64,000 nt of DNA from Streptococcus sanguinis (GCF_900635155.1 NZ_LR134002.1:1612001-1676000), one strand, 5' to 3'. Positions 43,986 to 53,763 are shown, counted from the stretch's first letter. Program-made: numbers and translations. Notes: a model not told the origin generated them from the letters alone.

Positions 43986-46325
43986 ATGAACAAGAAAGAA
44001 TTAATTGGTTTAAACCAAACCCAAGTAGATGAAAAGATTTCGCAGGGCTTGACCAACGATTTTACAAGTGACACCAGTACTAGTAACTGGCAAATCGTTA
44101 AGCGGAATGTTTTCACCCTTTTTAATGCCCTTAACTTTGTTATTGCTGTTGCCTTGGTCTCTGTCCAAGCTTGGAGCAATCTGGTCTTTTTCGCAGTCAT
44201 CAGCTTTAACGCCGTTACTGGTATTATTACAGAGCTGCGAGCCAAACGTATGATTGACAAGCTCAATCTGGTCAGCCGAGAGCTGGTCACAGTCATCCGC
44301 GACGGCCAGGAAGTCAAGATTCAGCCAGAAGAAATTGTACTGGGTGACCTAATCAAGCTGTCAGCCGGCGAGCAAATTCCCAGTGATGCTCGTGTGGTAG
44401 AGGGTGTTGCCGAGGCCAATGAAGCCATGCTGACAGGGGAGAGTGACTTGGTTCTCAAGGAAGAAGGCGCTGAGCTGCTGTCTGGTAGCTTTCTGGCCAG
44501 TGGGCAGATCTATGCTGAGGTGCATCATGTCGGTGCAGACAACTATGCCAACAAGCTTATGACTGAGGCTAAAACCCTCAAGCCTATCAACTCGCGCATT
44601 CTTTACAATCTTGGGAAAATTTCCCGCTTTACCGGAAAAATTATCATTCCTTTCGGATTGGCTCTCTTCTTTGAAGCACTGATGATAAAGGGACTGCCTG
44701 TCAAGAACTCTGTCATTACTAGCTCGACAGCTCTTTTGGGTATGCTGCCTAAGGGAATCGCCCTGCTGACAGTTACGTCACTTCTGACAGCTGTCATCAA
44801 GCTAGGTATGCGCAAGGTTCTTGTTCAGGAAATGTATTCTGTTGAGACCTTGGCTCGTGTGGATACTCTCTGTCTGGACAAGACTGGGACAATTACCCAA
44901 GGTAAGATGACTGTTGAAGCCTTGCATAGTTTGTCAGATAAGTTTTCTGATGAGACCGTCGGTCAAATTTTAGCAGCTTATATCCAAACCAGCGAGGATA
45001 ATAACCCAACTGCCCAGGCTATCCGCAAGGGATACGGCCACCTGAAGCACACCTATACCAGCGACAATGTTATCCCATTTTCTAGTGACCGAAAATGGGG
45101 CGCTATGCATTTATCAAGTGTCGGAACCATCTTTCTGGGAGCGCCCGAAATGCTGCTGGACAGCAATCCTGCAGCGGTTGGAGAGGCTCAAAAACGCGGA
45201 TCGCGGGTTTTGGTACTGGCTCACAGCGACCAAGTGCTAGATAAACACAGTATCCAACTGCCTGAAGATATGACCGCTTTAGCTGTTCTGGAAATCACTG
45301 ATCCTATTCGTGAGGGAGCGGCCGAGACCTTGGATTATCTACGCTCTCAGGATGTTGATCTGAAAATCATCTCTGGTGACAATCCAGTGACCGTTTCGCA
45401 TATCGCGAGCCAGGCTGGATTTGCCAACTACGACAGCTACATCGACTGCTCTAAAATCAGTGATCAAGAACTGGTTGAGCAAGCAGAAGAAACAGCCATC
45501 TTCGGCCGTGTTTCTCCTCATCAGAAGAAGCTGCTGATCCAGACTCTAAAGGCCGCCGGTCGGACAACAGCCATGACGGGAGATGGTGTTAATGATATTT
45601 TAGCCTTGCGTGAAGCAGACTGTTCCATCGTCATGGCCGAGGGCGACCCCGCAACTCGGCAAATTGCCAACTTGGTTCTTCTTAACTCCGACTTTAACGA
45701 TGTACCTGAGATTCTTTTTGAAGGCCGCCGAGTCGTTAACAACATCGGCCGGATTGCTCCGATTTTCTTCATCAAGACCATTTATTCTTTCATCCTGGCT
45801 ATCATCTGTATCGCCAGTATCCTGCTAGGAAAATCTGAATACCTCTTGATTTTCCCATTTATTCCGATTCAAATCACCCTGATTGACCAGTTTGTCGAAG
45901 GTTTCCCACCCTTTGTCCTCACCTTTGAACGCAATATTAAGCCGGTTGAAAAGCACTTCCTCAAACGCTCCCTGCAGCTGGCTCTGCCAAGCTCCCTCAT
46001 GATTGTCTTTAGCGTCCTATTTGTTCGTATCTGGGGCAGCAGCCACGGCTGGAGCGACATAGAAATGGCAACCCTGACCTATTACTTGCTAGGCAGCATC
46101 AGCTTCCTGTCAGTCATTCGGGCCTGTCTGCCACTCAACCTTTGGCGCAGTCTGCTTATTATCTTCTCTGTCTTTGGCTTTTATCTATCAGCCTTTGTCC
46201 TGCAGCACCTTTTAGAAATTGCAACGCTGACAGCTGCAACTTTGCCTGTCTATCTGATTCTCATGGTCATTTTCGGAATTATCTTCGTTGTCTGCACCAT
46301 CAAGCAGAAATACAGATTTGATTAA
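43986..46325 (+). CDS. P-type cation-transporting ATPase
   Basis: 779 residues. Actuator LTGESDLVL (about 143), phosphorylation site LCLDKTGTITQGKM (about 295), and TAMTGDGVNDILALREADCSIVM (hinge) are all present. About ten helices. It lacks heavy-metal CPx and N-terminal CXXC motifs; the helix next to the hinge has no clear ligand set I can read. Family resembles the E1-E2 ATPases of streptococci of unclear ion (Ca, Mg or Mn). Followed by a strong terminator. Confidence 0.88.
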   Translation: MNKKELIGLNQTQVDEKISQGLTNDFTSDTSTSNWQIVKRNVFTLFNALNFVIAVALVSVQAWSNLVFFAVISFNAVTGIITELRAKRMIDKLNLVSRELVTVIRDGQEVKIQPEEIVLGDLIKLSAGEQIPSDARVVEGVAEANEAMLTGESDLVLKEEGAELLSGSFLASGQIYAEVHHVGADNYANKLMTEAKTLKPINSRILYNLGKISRFTGKIIIPFGLALFFEALMIKGLPVKNSVITSSTALLGMLPKGIALLTVTSLLTAVIKLGMRKVLVQEMYSVETLARVDTLCLDKTGTITQGKMTVEALHSLSDKFSDETVGQILAAYIQTSEDNNPTAQAIRKGYGHLKHTYTSDNVIPFSSDRKWGAMHLSSVGTIFLGAPEMLLDSNPAAVGEAQKRGSRVLVLAHSDQVLDKHSIQLPEDMTALAVLEITDPIREGAAETLDYLRSQDVDLKIISGDNPVTVSHIASQAGFANYDSYIDCSKISDQELVEQAEETAIFGRVSPHQKKLLIQTLKAAGRTTAMTGDGVNDILALREADCSIVMAEGDPATRQIANLVLLNSDFNDVPEILFEGRRVVNNIGRIAPIFFIKTIYSFILAIICIASILLGKSEYLLIFPFIPIQITLIDQFVEGFPPFVLTFERNIKPVEKHFLKRSLQLALPSSLMIVFSVLFVRIWGSSHGWSDIEMATLTYYLLGSISFLSVIRACLPLNLWRSLLIIFSVFGFYLSAFVLQHLLEIATLTAATLPVYLILMVIFGIIFVVCTIKQKYRFD

Positions 46326-46363
46326 GGGCTAACTAAAAAAGAATTGTCATTTAAACTCATGGA

Positions 46364-46392
46364 AACATGCGAGAGCCCTCGCATGTTTTTTT
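46364..46392 (+). terminator. Terminator after the P-type ATPase gene
   Basis: ACATGCGAG/CTCGCATGT hairpin with 4-nt loop followed by seven T's. Confidence 0.92.
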
Positions 46393-46442
46393 GATTGTGC
46401 AAAAACTTCCCATATCCCTTTGGAATCCTTGCTAAATCATGC

Positions 46443-46448
46443 TATAAT
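46443..46448 (+). promoter_or_regulatory. Promoter of the trmN6-like operon
   Basis: TTGGAA, 17 nt, TATAAT (46443-46448) with TGC extension, ending 6 nt before the ATG. Transcription start should coincide with the start codon; no Shine-Dalgarno sequence. Confidence 0.7.
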
Positions 46449-46454
46449 TGACTT

Positions 46455-47201
46455 ATGAACGAAGCAAAACTAAAAGACGGAGAGCGCGTCAACCAGCTCT
46501 TTTCAACGGATGTCAAGATTATTCAAAATAGTGAGGTCTTCAGCTATTCGGTAGACAGCGTGCTGCTTTCCCGCTTTCCTAAGCTGCCTCAGCGGGGGTT
46601 GATTGTCGATCTCTGTGCTGGGAATGGCGCTGTTGGACTTTTTGCAAGCACTCGCACCAAGGCCAAGATCCTGGCAGTCGAGATTCAGGAACGTCTGGCA
46701 GATATGGCCGAGCGCTCCATTGAGCTCAATGATTTAACCCAGCAAATGCAAGTTATTCAGGACGATCTGAAAAACCTAGGACGCTATATCACTGGCAGCA
46801 AGGTTGATATGATTCTCTGCAATCCCCCGTATTTCAAAGTGGACAAGCAATCCAATCTCAATGAAAGCCAGCACTACCTATTAGCCCGCCATGAAATCTC
46901 AACAAATCTGGAAGAGATTTGCAAGATTGCCCAGCGAGTCCTCAAATCCAATGGTCGGTTGGCTATGGTTCATCGACCAGAACGCTTTTTAGATATTTTA
47001 GACACCATGCAAACCCACAACCTGGCTCCCAAGCGCATCCAGTTTGTCTATCCAAAGCTAGGCAAGGATGCCAATATGTTGCTCATTGAAGCCATTAAAG
47101 ATGGTTCGCGCGACGGACTCAAAATTTTGCCCCCTCTCTTTATTCACAATCAGGACGGCAGCTACACTCCGGAGATTCACGAGATTTACTATGGAAAATA
47201 A
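46455..47201 (+). CDS. tRNA1(Val) adenine-N6 methyltransferase-like protein (TrmN6 family)
   Basis: 248 residues. SAM-binding [15 protein letters not shown] (about 49-63) and the adenine-N6 motif NPPY in [16 protein letters not shown]. 'tRNA1(Val)' specificity is family knowledge from E. coli. First gene of a three-gene operon with overlapping ends. Confidence 0.85.
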   Translation: MNEAKLKDGERVNQLFSTDVKIIQNSEVFSYSVDSVLLSRFPKLPQRGLIVDLCAGNGAVGLFASTRTKAKILAVEIQERLADMAERSIELNDLTQQMQVIQDDLKNLGRYITGSKVDMILCNPPYFKVDKQSNLNESQHYLLARHEISTNLEEICKIAQRVLKSNGRLAMVHRPERFLDILDTMQTHNLAPKRIQFVYPKLGKDANMLLIEAIKDGSRDGLKILPPLFIHNQDGSYTPEIHEIYYGK

Positions 47202-47454
47202 AGCCTATATGTACGTACTTGAATGCGGGGACGGCTCCCTCTACACGGGCTACACAACGGATGTTCAAGCCCGACTCAAAAAGCATCAAGCTGGCAAAGG
47301 AGCCAAATACACCCGTGCTCGACTGCCAGTTGCCTTACTTTACCAAGAAGAGCACCCTAGCAAGCCGGCTGCCATGTCAGCTGAAGCACTCTTTAAAAAG
47401 AAAACTAGACAAGCCAAACTGGCTTACATCAAAGAAAGGACTCAACATGCCTGA
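47191..47454 (+). CDS. GIY-YIG nuclease-superfamily protein (UPF0213 type)
   Basis: 87 residues. [32 protein letters not shown] is the GIY-YIG core (here YMYVLE...LYTGYT), followed by [15 protein letters not shown]. Single-domain members have an unknown role. Overlaps the methyltransferase by 11 nt and the next gene by 8 nt, so all three are coupled. The order methyltransferase-GIY-YIG is frequent in Firmicutes. Confidence 0.88.
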   Translation: MENKAYMYVLECGDGSLYTGYTTDVQARLKKHQAGKGAKYTRARLPVALLYQEEHPSKPAAMSAEALFKKKTRQAKLAYIKERTQHA

Positions 47455-48313
47455 AATCCAGTTTAAAGGCGACTTTCATCATATCGAAATTTCCCCAGAT
47501 AGCCAGCTTGATATCGGTCAAGATGTCGTCTTCCAATCTTTTACCAGCCTCAGTGTAGCCAGCAGAGCACAACTCAAACTAGGAAACCGGGTTTTCTTTA
47601 ACGATCACTGCACTGTCCGCTGTCAGCACTCTATCGAAATCGGGAAAGACACTATGTTTGGCGATGGGGTCCGCATTTTTGACCATAATCATCAGTATTC
47701 TAATTACCATATTGAGAAGATTGATTTTACTGTTGCGCCGGTTAAGATTGGAGCAAACTGCTGGATTGGGGCTAATACTGTGATTCTCAAAGGTGTGACC
47801 ATTGGTGATAATGTCATCATTGGAGCCAACAGCTTGATTTTCCAGGATATTCCCAGTAACTCTATCGCTATGAGCAAGGAAGAGCTTATCATCAAGGAGC
47901 GGCCGCAGGGCAATTTCCATGCCTTCACCTTGACAGCTTCTGATACCTTGGAACAATTGGCCTATTTAGCAGAAAATCTGCCAGACTTGGAATTTCACAT
48001 TGCTGCTAAGACCAATATTTCTCCTTACTTGGCCAGCTTTAAGGACTATCCTAATATCAACCTCTACACCAATATCCACCAGGATGACTTTATTGAGGAT
48101 TTGCTTGATAGGGCGGATATTTACTTGGATATCAATCACTGGGGAGAAGTCGACCAGATTGTCCAAAGGGCTATCAGCAAGGGGAAGCCAGTTTTGGCTT
48201 TCAGCCAAACTGCCCACCAGCCTGAAGAAAATACTTTACTTTTTGAAGCGAACCTACCCCAGCAAATGGCTGATGAAATACGAAAATTCATGCAAGAAAA
48301 GGCTAGGACATAA
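47447..48313 (+). CDS. Hexapeptide-repeat acyltransferase fused to a glycosyltransferase-like C-terminal part
   Basis: 288 residues from ATG 47447 ([16 protein letters not shown]). A longer frame upstream is the shifted GIY-YIG gene. Residues 1-150 are a left-handed beta-helix acetyltransferase with DHNHQYSNY and [31 protein letters not shown]. Residues about 160-285 are different: [22 protein letters not shown] and [33 protein letters not shown] resemble the C-terminal half of GT-B glycosyltransferases of accessory Sec/adhesin glycosylation. Combined role unknown. Confidence 0.8.
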   Translation: MPEIQFKGDFHHIEISPDSQLDIGQDVVFQSFTSLSVASRAQLKLGNRVFFNDHCTVRCQHSIEIGKDTMFGDGVRIFDHNHQYSNYHIEKIDFTVAPVKIGANCWIGANTVILKGVTIGDNVIIGANSLIFQDIPSNSIAMSKEELIIKERPQGNFHAFTLTASDTLEQLAYLAENLPDLEFHIAAKTNISPYLASFKDYPNINLYTNIHQDDFIEDLLDRADIYLDINHWGEVDQIVQRAISKGKPVLAFSQTAHQPEENTLLFEANLPQQMADEIRKFMQEKART

Positions 48314-48334
48314 ACGTCCTAGCCTTTATTTTGC
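48297..48334 (+). terminator. Terminator of the trmN6-like operon
   Basis: AAAGGCTAGGAC/GTCCTAGCCTTT hairpin, 6-nt loop, T-rich tail. The stop codon of the acyltransferase lies inside the hairpin. Confidence 0.9.
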
Positions 48335-48357
48335 AGTCGATATGCATTTTATTAACT

Positions 48358-48891
48358 TTATTCACCAGCAATTCCATTTGGAATGATGACTTCCTTGAGC
48401 AGCTGCTCTTCTTCCTTGATACGGACATAGAGGGTGATACAGTAGAGCGGGAAGAGAATGAAAAGAGCAAAGTAAGCATGACTGAGCAGTGCCAAGCCCA
48501 CCAATTCTGGTACAACATTCAGGAAATAATTAGGATGTTTGACATTGCGAAAGAGCCAGTGGTCAACAAACTTATGATCCTTAACCAGCATAAGCTTGAT
48601 AGTCCAAACTGGTCCTAAAAGCTTGGCAACAAGGTAGAGCATAAACATAGAAAAGAGCAACAACACAGCTCCCAGTAGGCTCACAAAGTCAAAAGCTGGC
48701 TTCTTCAGCAGCAATTCCAGAAAGCAAACCGCATAAAAAAGCATGTGCAGATACTTCATGATAGTTGAGTTTTTCACCCCGTACTCCATGCCACCCTTGG
48801 CCAGAATATCCTGCTCATTCTGAGAGGATTTCCTCAAAAACACCAAACGAAAAAGCGACACAGCCACAAAAATCACTATATTGATTGTCAT
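48358..48891 (-). CDS. Isoprenylcysteine carboxyl methyltransferase (ICMT)-like membrane protein
   Basis: 177 residues, five helices. The family motif is at the end: FRNVKHPNYFLNVVPELVGLAL then RIKEEEQLL. In bacteria such proteins methylate unknown targets. Single gene. Confidence 0.75.
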   Translation of the reverse strand: MTINIVIFVAVSLFRLVFLRKSSQNEQDILAKGGMEYGVKNSTIMKYLHMLFYAVCFLELLLKKPAFDFVSLLGAVLLLFSMFMLYLVAKLLGPVWTIKLMLVKDHKFVDHWLFRNVKHPNYFLNVVPELVGLALLSHAYFALFILFPLYCITLYVRIKEEEQLLKEVIIPNGIAGE

Positions 48892-48982
48892 AAGACCTCC
48901 TAAAATTTAATAATACATTTTATTATATAAGGAATTCCGCGGCAAAGTCAAGACTGTTGTTTACAAAATCGACCAAGATATA

Positions 48983-49026
48983 AAAAAGCTGCGACTAGAA
49001 TTCCTAGACAAAATCCCAGTCACAGC
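48983..49026 (-). terminator. Terminator after the DeoR gene
   Basis: GCTGTGACT/AGTCGCAGC hairpin (one G-U) with TTTTTT tail on the minus strand. Confidence 0.8.
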
Positions 49027-49073
49027 CTCTATAAATTATTCATTTGAAACAAGCTTTTCTCACCGGTCAGACA

Positions 49074-49820
49074 TCACAAAATTTCAACATAGGTGCTGTA
49101 TTTTTCCTTGACTTTCGGAGCGATATTATCATCCGTCACAACTGCACTGAGATTGTCCAGCCGGTAAAAAGAGTAGAAAGAATAGCTGTCAAACTTGCTG
49201 TTATCGGCTACAATGTATTTGCTGATGGCATTGTTAAGGATAATCGCATCTCCATTGCCTTCCTCTTCATTGCTGGTGGTAACATTATGACCGTCAATGC
49301 CATTCGCCCCGATAAAGGCCTTAGAAACCTTGATTTCTTTCAAAAGATTATTGGCAAACTGACCGACAAAGGTTTGAGTCTTAGCCCGATAACGGCCGCC
49401 AATCAGAATTAAATCTAAATTGGCTCTTTCTTTTAACTTTTCAAAAATTGGCAGCGAATTGGTGACAATGCTGATATTCTTGCCATCCAAATAGTCTCCT
49501 ATAAAATCGGTTGTGGTGCCTGACCCAATAAAGACCGCATCCCCGTCAGCAATCAAATCCGCACATTTACGGGCAATCTGCTTCTTCTCCTCAACATTCA
49601 GCATTTGCTTTTCTGAGTGGGAAATCTCGTTGAGAGCATTCTTGACCTTCTTATGGGCTCCGCCATGAACGCGGGTCAGCATGCCCTGCTTCTCCAAATC
49701 AATCAAATCCCGACGGATGGTCATATCCGTGACGCCCAGCATTTCTTTGAGGTTTTTAACAGCAACCACACCTGTTTGATCCAGTTCTTGCAGAATGATT
49801 CTATGTCTACTTTCTTTCAT
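49074..49820 (-). CDS. DeoR-family transcriptional regulator
   Basis: 248 residues. HTH with VKNLKEMLGVTDMTIRRDLIDLEKQGMLTRVHGG (about 20-52), then a sugar-phosphate-sensing domain with FIGSGTTTDFIGDYL and IGANGIDGHNVTT. Lac/Fru-type regulators of this size sense phosphorylated sugars. No sugar gene lies beside it, so the target is elsewhere or only itself. Promoter TTGTTT-17-TATAAT is near 49870-49900. Confidence 0.87.
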   Translation of the reverse strand: MKESRHRIILQELDQTGVVAVKNLKEMLGVTDMTIRRDLIDLEKQGMLTRVHGGAHKKVKNALNEISHSEKQMLNVEEKKQIARKCADLIADGDAVFIGSGTTTDFIGDYLDGKNISIVTNSLPIFEKLKERANLDLILIGGRYRAKTQTFVGQFANNLLKEIKVSKAFIGANGIDGHNVTTSNEEEGNGDAIILNNAISKYIVADNSKFDSYSFYSFYRLDNLSAVVTDDNIAPKVKEKYSTYVEIL

Positions 49821-50140
49821 TTTACATTCTCCTTTTGCTCCTGAATTTCTTACAGACTCACCTTCACCTTATTATACAACAGTTCCAGCATATAAACAAA
49901 GATTTGTGAATTTTTTTATTTTAAATGGCTGATATGTTGAATTTTGATGTCGAAATTAGTTGAAATACTTCGAATCCTATTCTATAGCAAGAAGATTAAG
50001 AACTGTTCACAGCAGAAATAAGGGGGCTATAATTTACTTTGAAAAACAGGACTGCTTCAATCAGCACGCTTAAGAAAACTACATTGACTCAGACTTATAG
50101 TTCTGTAGGACAGACGATAAGGGGAGCCATCAAACAAATA
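49821..50140. other. Intergenic stretch between the DeoR and DEAD-box genes
   Basis: About 320 bases. The DeoR-gene promoter occupies the left 80 bases. The rest is AT-rich and has no convincing gene, hairpin or repeat on either strand. Confidence 0.5.
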
Positions 50141-50167
50141 AAAAAGAGAGAACTTGCATTCTCTCTC
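50141..50167 (-). terminator. DEAD-box gene terminator
   Basis: GAGAGAA/TTCTCTC hairpin followed by TTTTT on the minus strand, about 40 nt after the stop. Confidence 0.85.
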
Positions 50168-50206
50168 GACGCTAAAATTGCCGCCAACTCCAGTTAGCTA
50201 TCTGCC

Positions 50207-51778
50207 TTATTTATCACCCTTGTTACGGATGACAAAGCCGGTTTTCTTTTCGCTAGAAGTATTGCGTGGCTTCTTGTGGTCCTTGCGGTAGCGATTTTCT
50301 TTGTCAAAACGCTCGTCTTTGCGACCTTTCTTAAATTGATTGCGACGGCCGCCTCGGTCACGTCGGTTGTCATTGCTGCGACGGTTATTATTTCCGCCAC
50401 GACTGCCCTTGCCTTTTCCGCCAAAGCCTCCGCCAGACGGTTTGAATGGCAATGGTTTTTCACGGGCAATTTCTACTTCAGGAAGGGCATCTGGATCCTG
50501 CACCGTCAGGCTGAGGATATACATAGCCAGCTCTTCTGGGCTGAATTCTGCTGCTAGCTTGCGGGCATCCTTGCCAAATTTCTCAAAGTTAGAACGGATG
50601 CTTTCGTCAGCAAAATCGCGTTCAATCTTCTTAAGGGCAACTTTTTTCTTAGCTTGGAAAGCTTCCTCTGCAGTCGCTGGCTTAAGGCCTTTCATACGCT
50701 TCTTGGTCAGATTTTCGATAACCTGCAGATAGCCCATTTCATTTGGCGCTACGAAAGTGATAGACTGACCTGACTTACCGGCACGACCTGTCCGGCCAAT
50801 CCGGTGAACATAGCTTTCTGGATCCTGCGGAATATCATAGTTGTAGACGTGGGTCACACCAGAAATGTCCAAGCCACGCGCGGCTACATCTGTCGCCACC
50901 AAGACATCCAAATTGCCGTTTTTAAAGTCGCGCAGAACGCGGAGACGCTTGCCTTGGTCCAAATCACCATGGATACCCTCTGCTCGGAAACCGCGTATTT
51001 TCAGGCCACGAGTCAGCTCATCCACTCGGCGCTTGGTCCGACCAAAGACGATAGACAGCTCTGGCTGCTCCACGTCCATCAGGCGGGTCATGGTATCAAA
51101 TTTTTCATTTTCTTTGACACGGATATAATACTGATCTACCAGCTCCGTCGTCAGCTCTTTAGCAGCAATCTTGACATGCTCAGGCTCCTTCATGAACTTG
51201 ACACCGATACGCTTGATAGCATCCGGCATGGTCGCTGAAAAGAGCAAGGTCTGACGTTCTTCTGGTACACGGGAAATGATAGACTCAATATCTTCCAAAA
51301 AGCCCATGTTAAGCATTTCATCCGCTTCGTCCAAGATTAAGGTTTCAATCTGATTCAGCTTAAGCGCCTTGCGTTTGATCAAATCCAAGAGACGGCCAGG
51401 TGTTCCTACGACGATATGGGCACCTGATTTGAGGGCCTTTATTTGCTTTTCGATGCTGGAGCCACCGTAGACAGAACGCACCTTGACACCCTTGCTGCGG
51501 CCAAAACGGAAAAGCTCTTCCTGACTCTGCACAGCCAATTCACGGGTCGGAGCGATAATCAATGCCTGCACAGCAGGATTATCTGTATCAATCTTCTCCA
51601 AAGTTGGGAAGCCAAAGGCTGCTGTCTTTCCTGTCCCTGTCTGAGCCTGACCAATGACATCCTTACCTGCCATAGCAAGTGGAATCGTCTGCTCTTGAAT
51701 AGGGCTTGCTTCTACAAAGCCAGCTTTTTCAATCTCTGCTAGTAATTCAGCAGATAAATGTAATTCATTAAATTTCAA
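50207..51778 (-). CDS. cshA: DEAD-box RNA helicase (CshA-type)
   Basis: 523 residues. Q motif (GFVEASPIQEQTIP), Walker A AQTGTGKTA, DEAD in LILDEADEML, SAT in LLFSATMP, and C-terminal HRIGRTGRAG. After about residue 430 the tail is Arg/Gly/Asn-rich with repeats (GGNNNRRSNDNRRDRGG), an RNA-binding tail. The start is TTG at 51778, as in pneumococcal homologues. Belongs with RNA decay and cold adaptation. The leader has a terminator (next entry). Confidence 0.94.
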   Translation of the reverse strand: MKFNELHLSAELLAEIEKAGFVEASPIQEQTIPLAMAGKDVIGQAQTGTGKTAAFGFPTLEKIDTDNPAVQALIIAPTRELAVQSQEELFRFGRSKGVKVRSVYGGSSIEKQIKALKSGAHIVVGTPGRLLDLIKRKALKLNQIETLILDEADEMLNMGFLEDIESIISRVPEERQTLLFSATMPDAIKRIGVKFMKEPEHVKIAAKELTTELVDQYYIRVKENEKFDTMTRLMDVEQPELSIVFGRTKRRVDELTRGLKIRGFRAEGIHGDLDQGKRLRVLRDFKNGNLDVLVATDVAARGLDISGVTHVYNYDIPQDPESYVHRIGRTGRAGKSGQSITFVAPNEMGYLQVIENLTKKRMKGLKPATAEEAFQAKKKVALKKIERDFADESIRSNFEKFGKDARKLAAEFSPEELAMYILSLTVQDPDALPEVEIAREKPLPFKPSGGGFGGKGKGSRGGNNNRRSNDNRRDRGGRRNQFKKGRKDERFDKENRYRKDHKKPRNTSSEKKTGFVIRNKGDK

Positions 51779-52006
51779 TGTTCTTCTTCTTTCTAAAGGC
51801 GGTGCGAAGCCACCTTATAAGGCTTTTGATACTCACCTATCGAAACATGCCAAGTTCTTTTCCCTTGCTAAATCTCGATTTTCTGAGAGTATTCGCTCTT
51901 CTCTTCATAAATATGGGCTCTCAAGTCCAGGCACTAAAAAAGCGCCGACTCGGTCGCTAGCTCCCACTGAATAGAAAAACTGTATTTCTGCAACTAATCT
52001 AGTATA
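51779..52006 (-). promoter_or_regulatory. Long structured leader of the DEAD-box gene with internal terminator
   Basis: Promoter: extended -10 TGGTATACT (hexamer 52001-52006), start near 51994. A terminator-like hairpin AGCG-CCG/CGG-CGCT followed by TTTTTT lies at 51936-51958, about 40 nt into the transcript. Then 157 nt remain to the TTG start, including a GGTG/CACC hairpin near it and a sequence bounded by ATACTC/GAGTAT (51828-51895). A 60-nt terminated RNA or an attenuator is expected. Function not known. Confidence 0.55.
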
Positions 52007-52135
52007 CCACAAAAGAGCCTAAAAAGATAGGACTTGCCTGTAAAATATTTTATTAGAGCTTTCTTTTGTAAAAAATGAAAACTTGAAAATCACTTTCAAA
52101 AACATTATAATCTACAAAGAAGAAAGGAGACAGGT

Positions 52136-52486
52136 ATGAATAAATTTTTACGAGTGGCTTTCATTTTACTGATCTTAGCTATGCTGGGCGCGGCTATGAT
52201 CCAGATTTTCCAGCCCCAGCTCTTGGGCAATGAGTCCATCTATGGTCTAGCTCCCTACTGGCAACGGGAAATTGGTTTCTGGAATCTGGCTATTCTACCT
52301 TTAGTCATTGCAGCCAACATAAAGTATGATTGGTTCTATCTGCGTATGACCTTGCTAGCACTGATTCTGGGTGGGCTGGGCTTTGGCACCAACCATCTGC
52401 TAGGCTATCTGGAAAAGGCCAATCAAGCAAACTTTCTGGGCTGGATTGAAAATTATCTGCTAGTCTTCTGCTGGATCATCGGCTGA
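52136..52486 (+). CDS. Small membrane protein, probable C-terminal truncation
   Basis: 116 residues, four hydrophobic segments, start MNKFLRVAFILLILAMLGAAM with AAAGGAG upstream. The frame ends at TGA 52484-52486 in the sequence CWIIG-stop. The same frame stays open after it for 15 codons (GLEYRKRQKSDEEIV, stop at 52532-52534), a typical basic membrane-protein tail. A TGG-to-TGA change would explain this. Function unknown. Confidence 0.7.
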   Translation: MNKFLRVAFILLILAMLGAAMIQIFQPQLLGNESIYGLAPYWQREIGFWNLAILPLVIAANIKYDWFYLRMTLLALILGGLGFGTNHLLGYLEKANQANFLGWIENYLLVFCWIIG

Positions 52487-52512
52487 GGACTGGAATATCG
52501 AAAAAGACAAAA

Positions 52513-52560
52513 AAGTGATGAAGAGATTGTCTAGATAGGCAGATTCTTCACCGCTTTTTT
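52513..52560. terminator. Shared terminator between the small membrane gene and icd
   Basis: TGAAGA/TCTTCA pairing with a long loop and T runs on both strands, between two converging genes. Confidence 0.65.
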
Positions 52561-52565
52561 CTTCA

Positions 52566-53762
52566 TTATGGATACTTCTCTATATTAGCCAGCAGCTCCT
52601 CAGCAAATTGACTAGTAGTCAAAGCTGCTACTCCTTCCAGCTGACTGGCAAAATCACCTGTCACTTTTTGCTCAAAGAGAGCCTTCTCAATGGCCTTAGT
52701 CAGGAGATGAGAGACATCCGACCAACCAATGTAATCAAAGAGCATGGCCCCTGATAAGAGAAGAGAACAAGGATTAGCCCTATTTTGACCCGCTATATCT
52801 GGCGCCGTTCCATGAGTTGCTTCAAAAATAGCATGACCAGTCTCGTAATTGATATTGGCCCCTGGTGCAATACCGATTCCTCCCACCTGAGCAGCTAAGG
52901 CATCGCTGGCATAGTCACCATTTAGATTGGTCAAGGCGACAACATCAAATTTCTCTGGATAGAGCAAAATCTGCTGCAAAAAGTTATCAGCAATGACATC
53001 CTGGATGATTAGTTTTTCAGAAGCTAGATCGTCCGCATACTCTCTTTGAGCTAGTTCATAGCCCCATTTCCGAAAACCGCCCTCTGTAAATTTCTGGATA
53101 TTGCCCTTGTGGACCAGAGTTACCCGGCTCAGACCTTTGGCTAGTGCATAGTCAATAGCCGCTCGTATCAGCCGCTCGCTTCCTTGCTTAGAGATAGGCT
53201 TAATCCCAATAGCAGAGCTTTCTGGAAAGCGAATCTTGTCAACCTGCATATCCTCCTGCAGGAAATCGATAACTTTTTTGACTGCATCCGTTCCACTCTC
53301 CCACTCAATCCCTGCATAGATGTCTTCTGTATTTTCCCGAAAAATCGTGATGTCAGTCTTCTCTGGGTGCTTGAGCGGACTGGGAACTCCCTTGAAATAA
53401 CGAACCGGCCGCAGACAAGCATAGAGATCCAATTCCTGTCTCAGGGCCACATTCAAGGAACGAATCCCTTCTCCGACTGGGGTTTCTAGCGGGCCCTTAA
53501 TGGCCACTAGATGGCTCTTAATCGTTGTCAGCGTTTCATCCGGCAGCCAGTCACCCGTCAGGTCTGCTGCTTTTTTCCCAGCCAAAACTTCCTTCCAAAC
53601 AACCTTTTTCTGGCCACCATAAGCCTTTTCTACTGCCTTATCAAAGACTAGCTGGGCATTTTTCCAGATATCAACCCCAATCCCGTCACCTTGGATGTAA
53701 GGAATAATAGGAGCATCCGGCACTTGCAACCGCCCTTTCTCAAACAAAATCTTATCTGCCAT
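52566..53762 (-). CDS. icd: Isocitrate dehydrogenase (NADP)
   Basis: 398 residues. Motifs: [17 protein letters not shown], substrate stretch [15 protein letters not shown], and [16 protein letters not shown]. Makes 2-oxoglutarate for glutamate. Last gene of acnA-citZ-icd, 1 nt after citZ. With no other TCA genes the operon supplies glutamate and not energy. Confidence 0.95.
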   Translation of the reverse strand: MADKILFEKGRLQVPDAPIIPYIQGDGIGVDIWKNAQLVFDKAVEKAYGGQKKVVWKEVLAGKKAADLTGDWLPDETLTTIKSHLVAIKGPLETPVGEGIRSLNVALRQELDLYACLRPVRYFKGVPSPLKHPEKTDITIFRENTEDIYAGIEWESGTDAVKKVIDFLQEDMQVDKIRFPESSAIGIKPISKQGSERLIRAAIDYALAKGLSRVTLVHKGNIQKFTEGGFRKWGYELAQREYADDLASEKLIIQDVIADNFLQQILLYPEKFDVVALTNLNGDYASDALAAQVGGIGIAPGANINYETGHAIFEATHGTAPDIAGQNRANPCSLLLSGAMLFDYIGWSDVSHLLTKAIEKALFEQKVTGDFASQLEGVAALTTSQFAEELLANIEKYP

Positions 53763-53763
53763 T

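Noticed and set aside
47219..47446. N-terminal extension of the acyltransferase frame
   Set aside because: It is the GIY-YIG gene read in another frame; the ATG at 47447 has AAAGGA and begins the conserved domain.
51936..51958. Hairpin containing CCGAGTCGG followed by T's, like the 3' end of a Cas9 tracrRNA
   Set aside because: No CRISPR repeats, anti-repeat or cas genes occur in the window, and the hairpin is explained as a terminator in the cshA leader.
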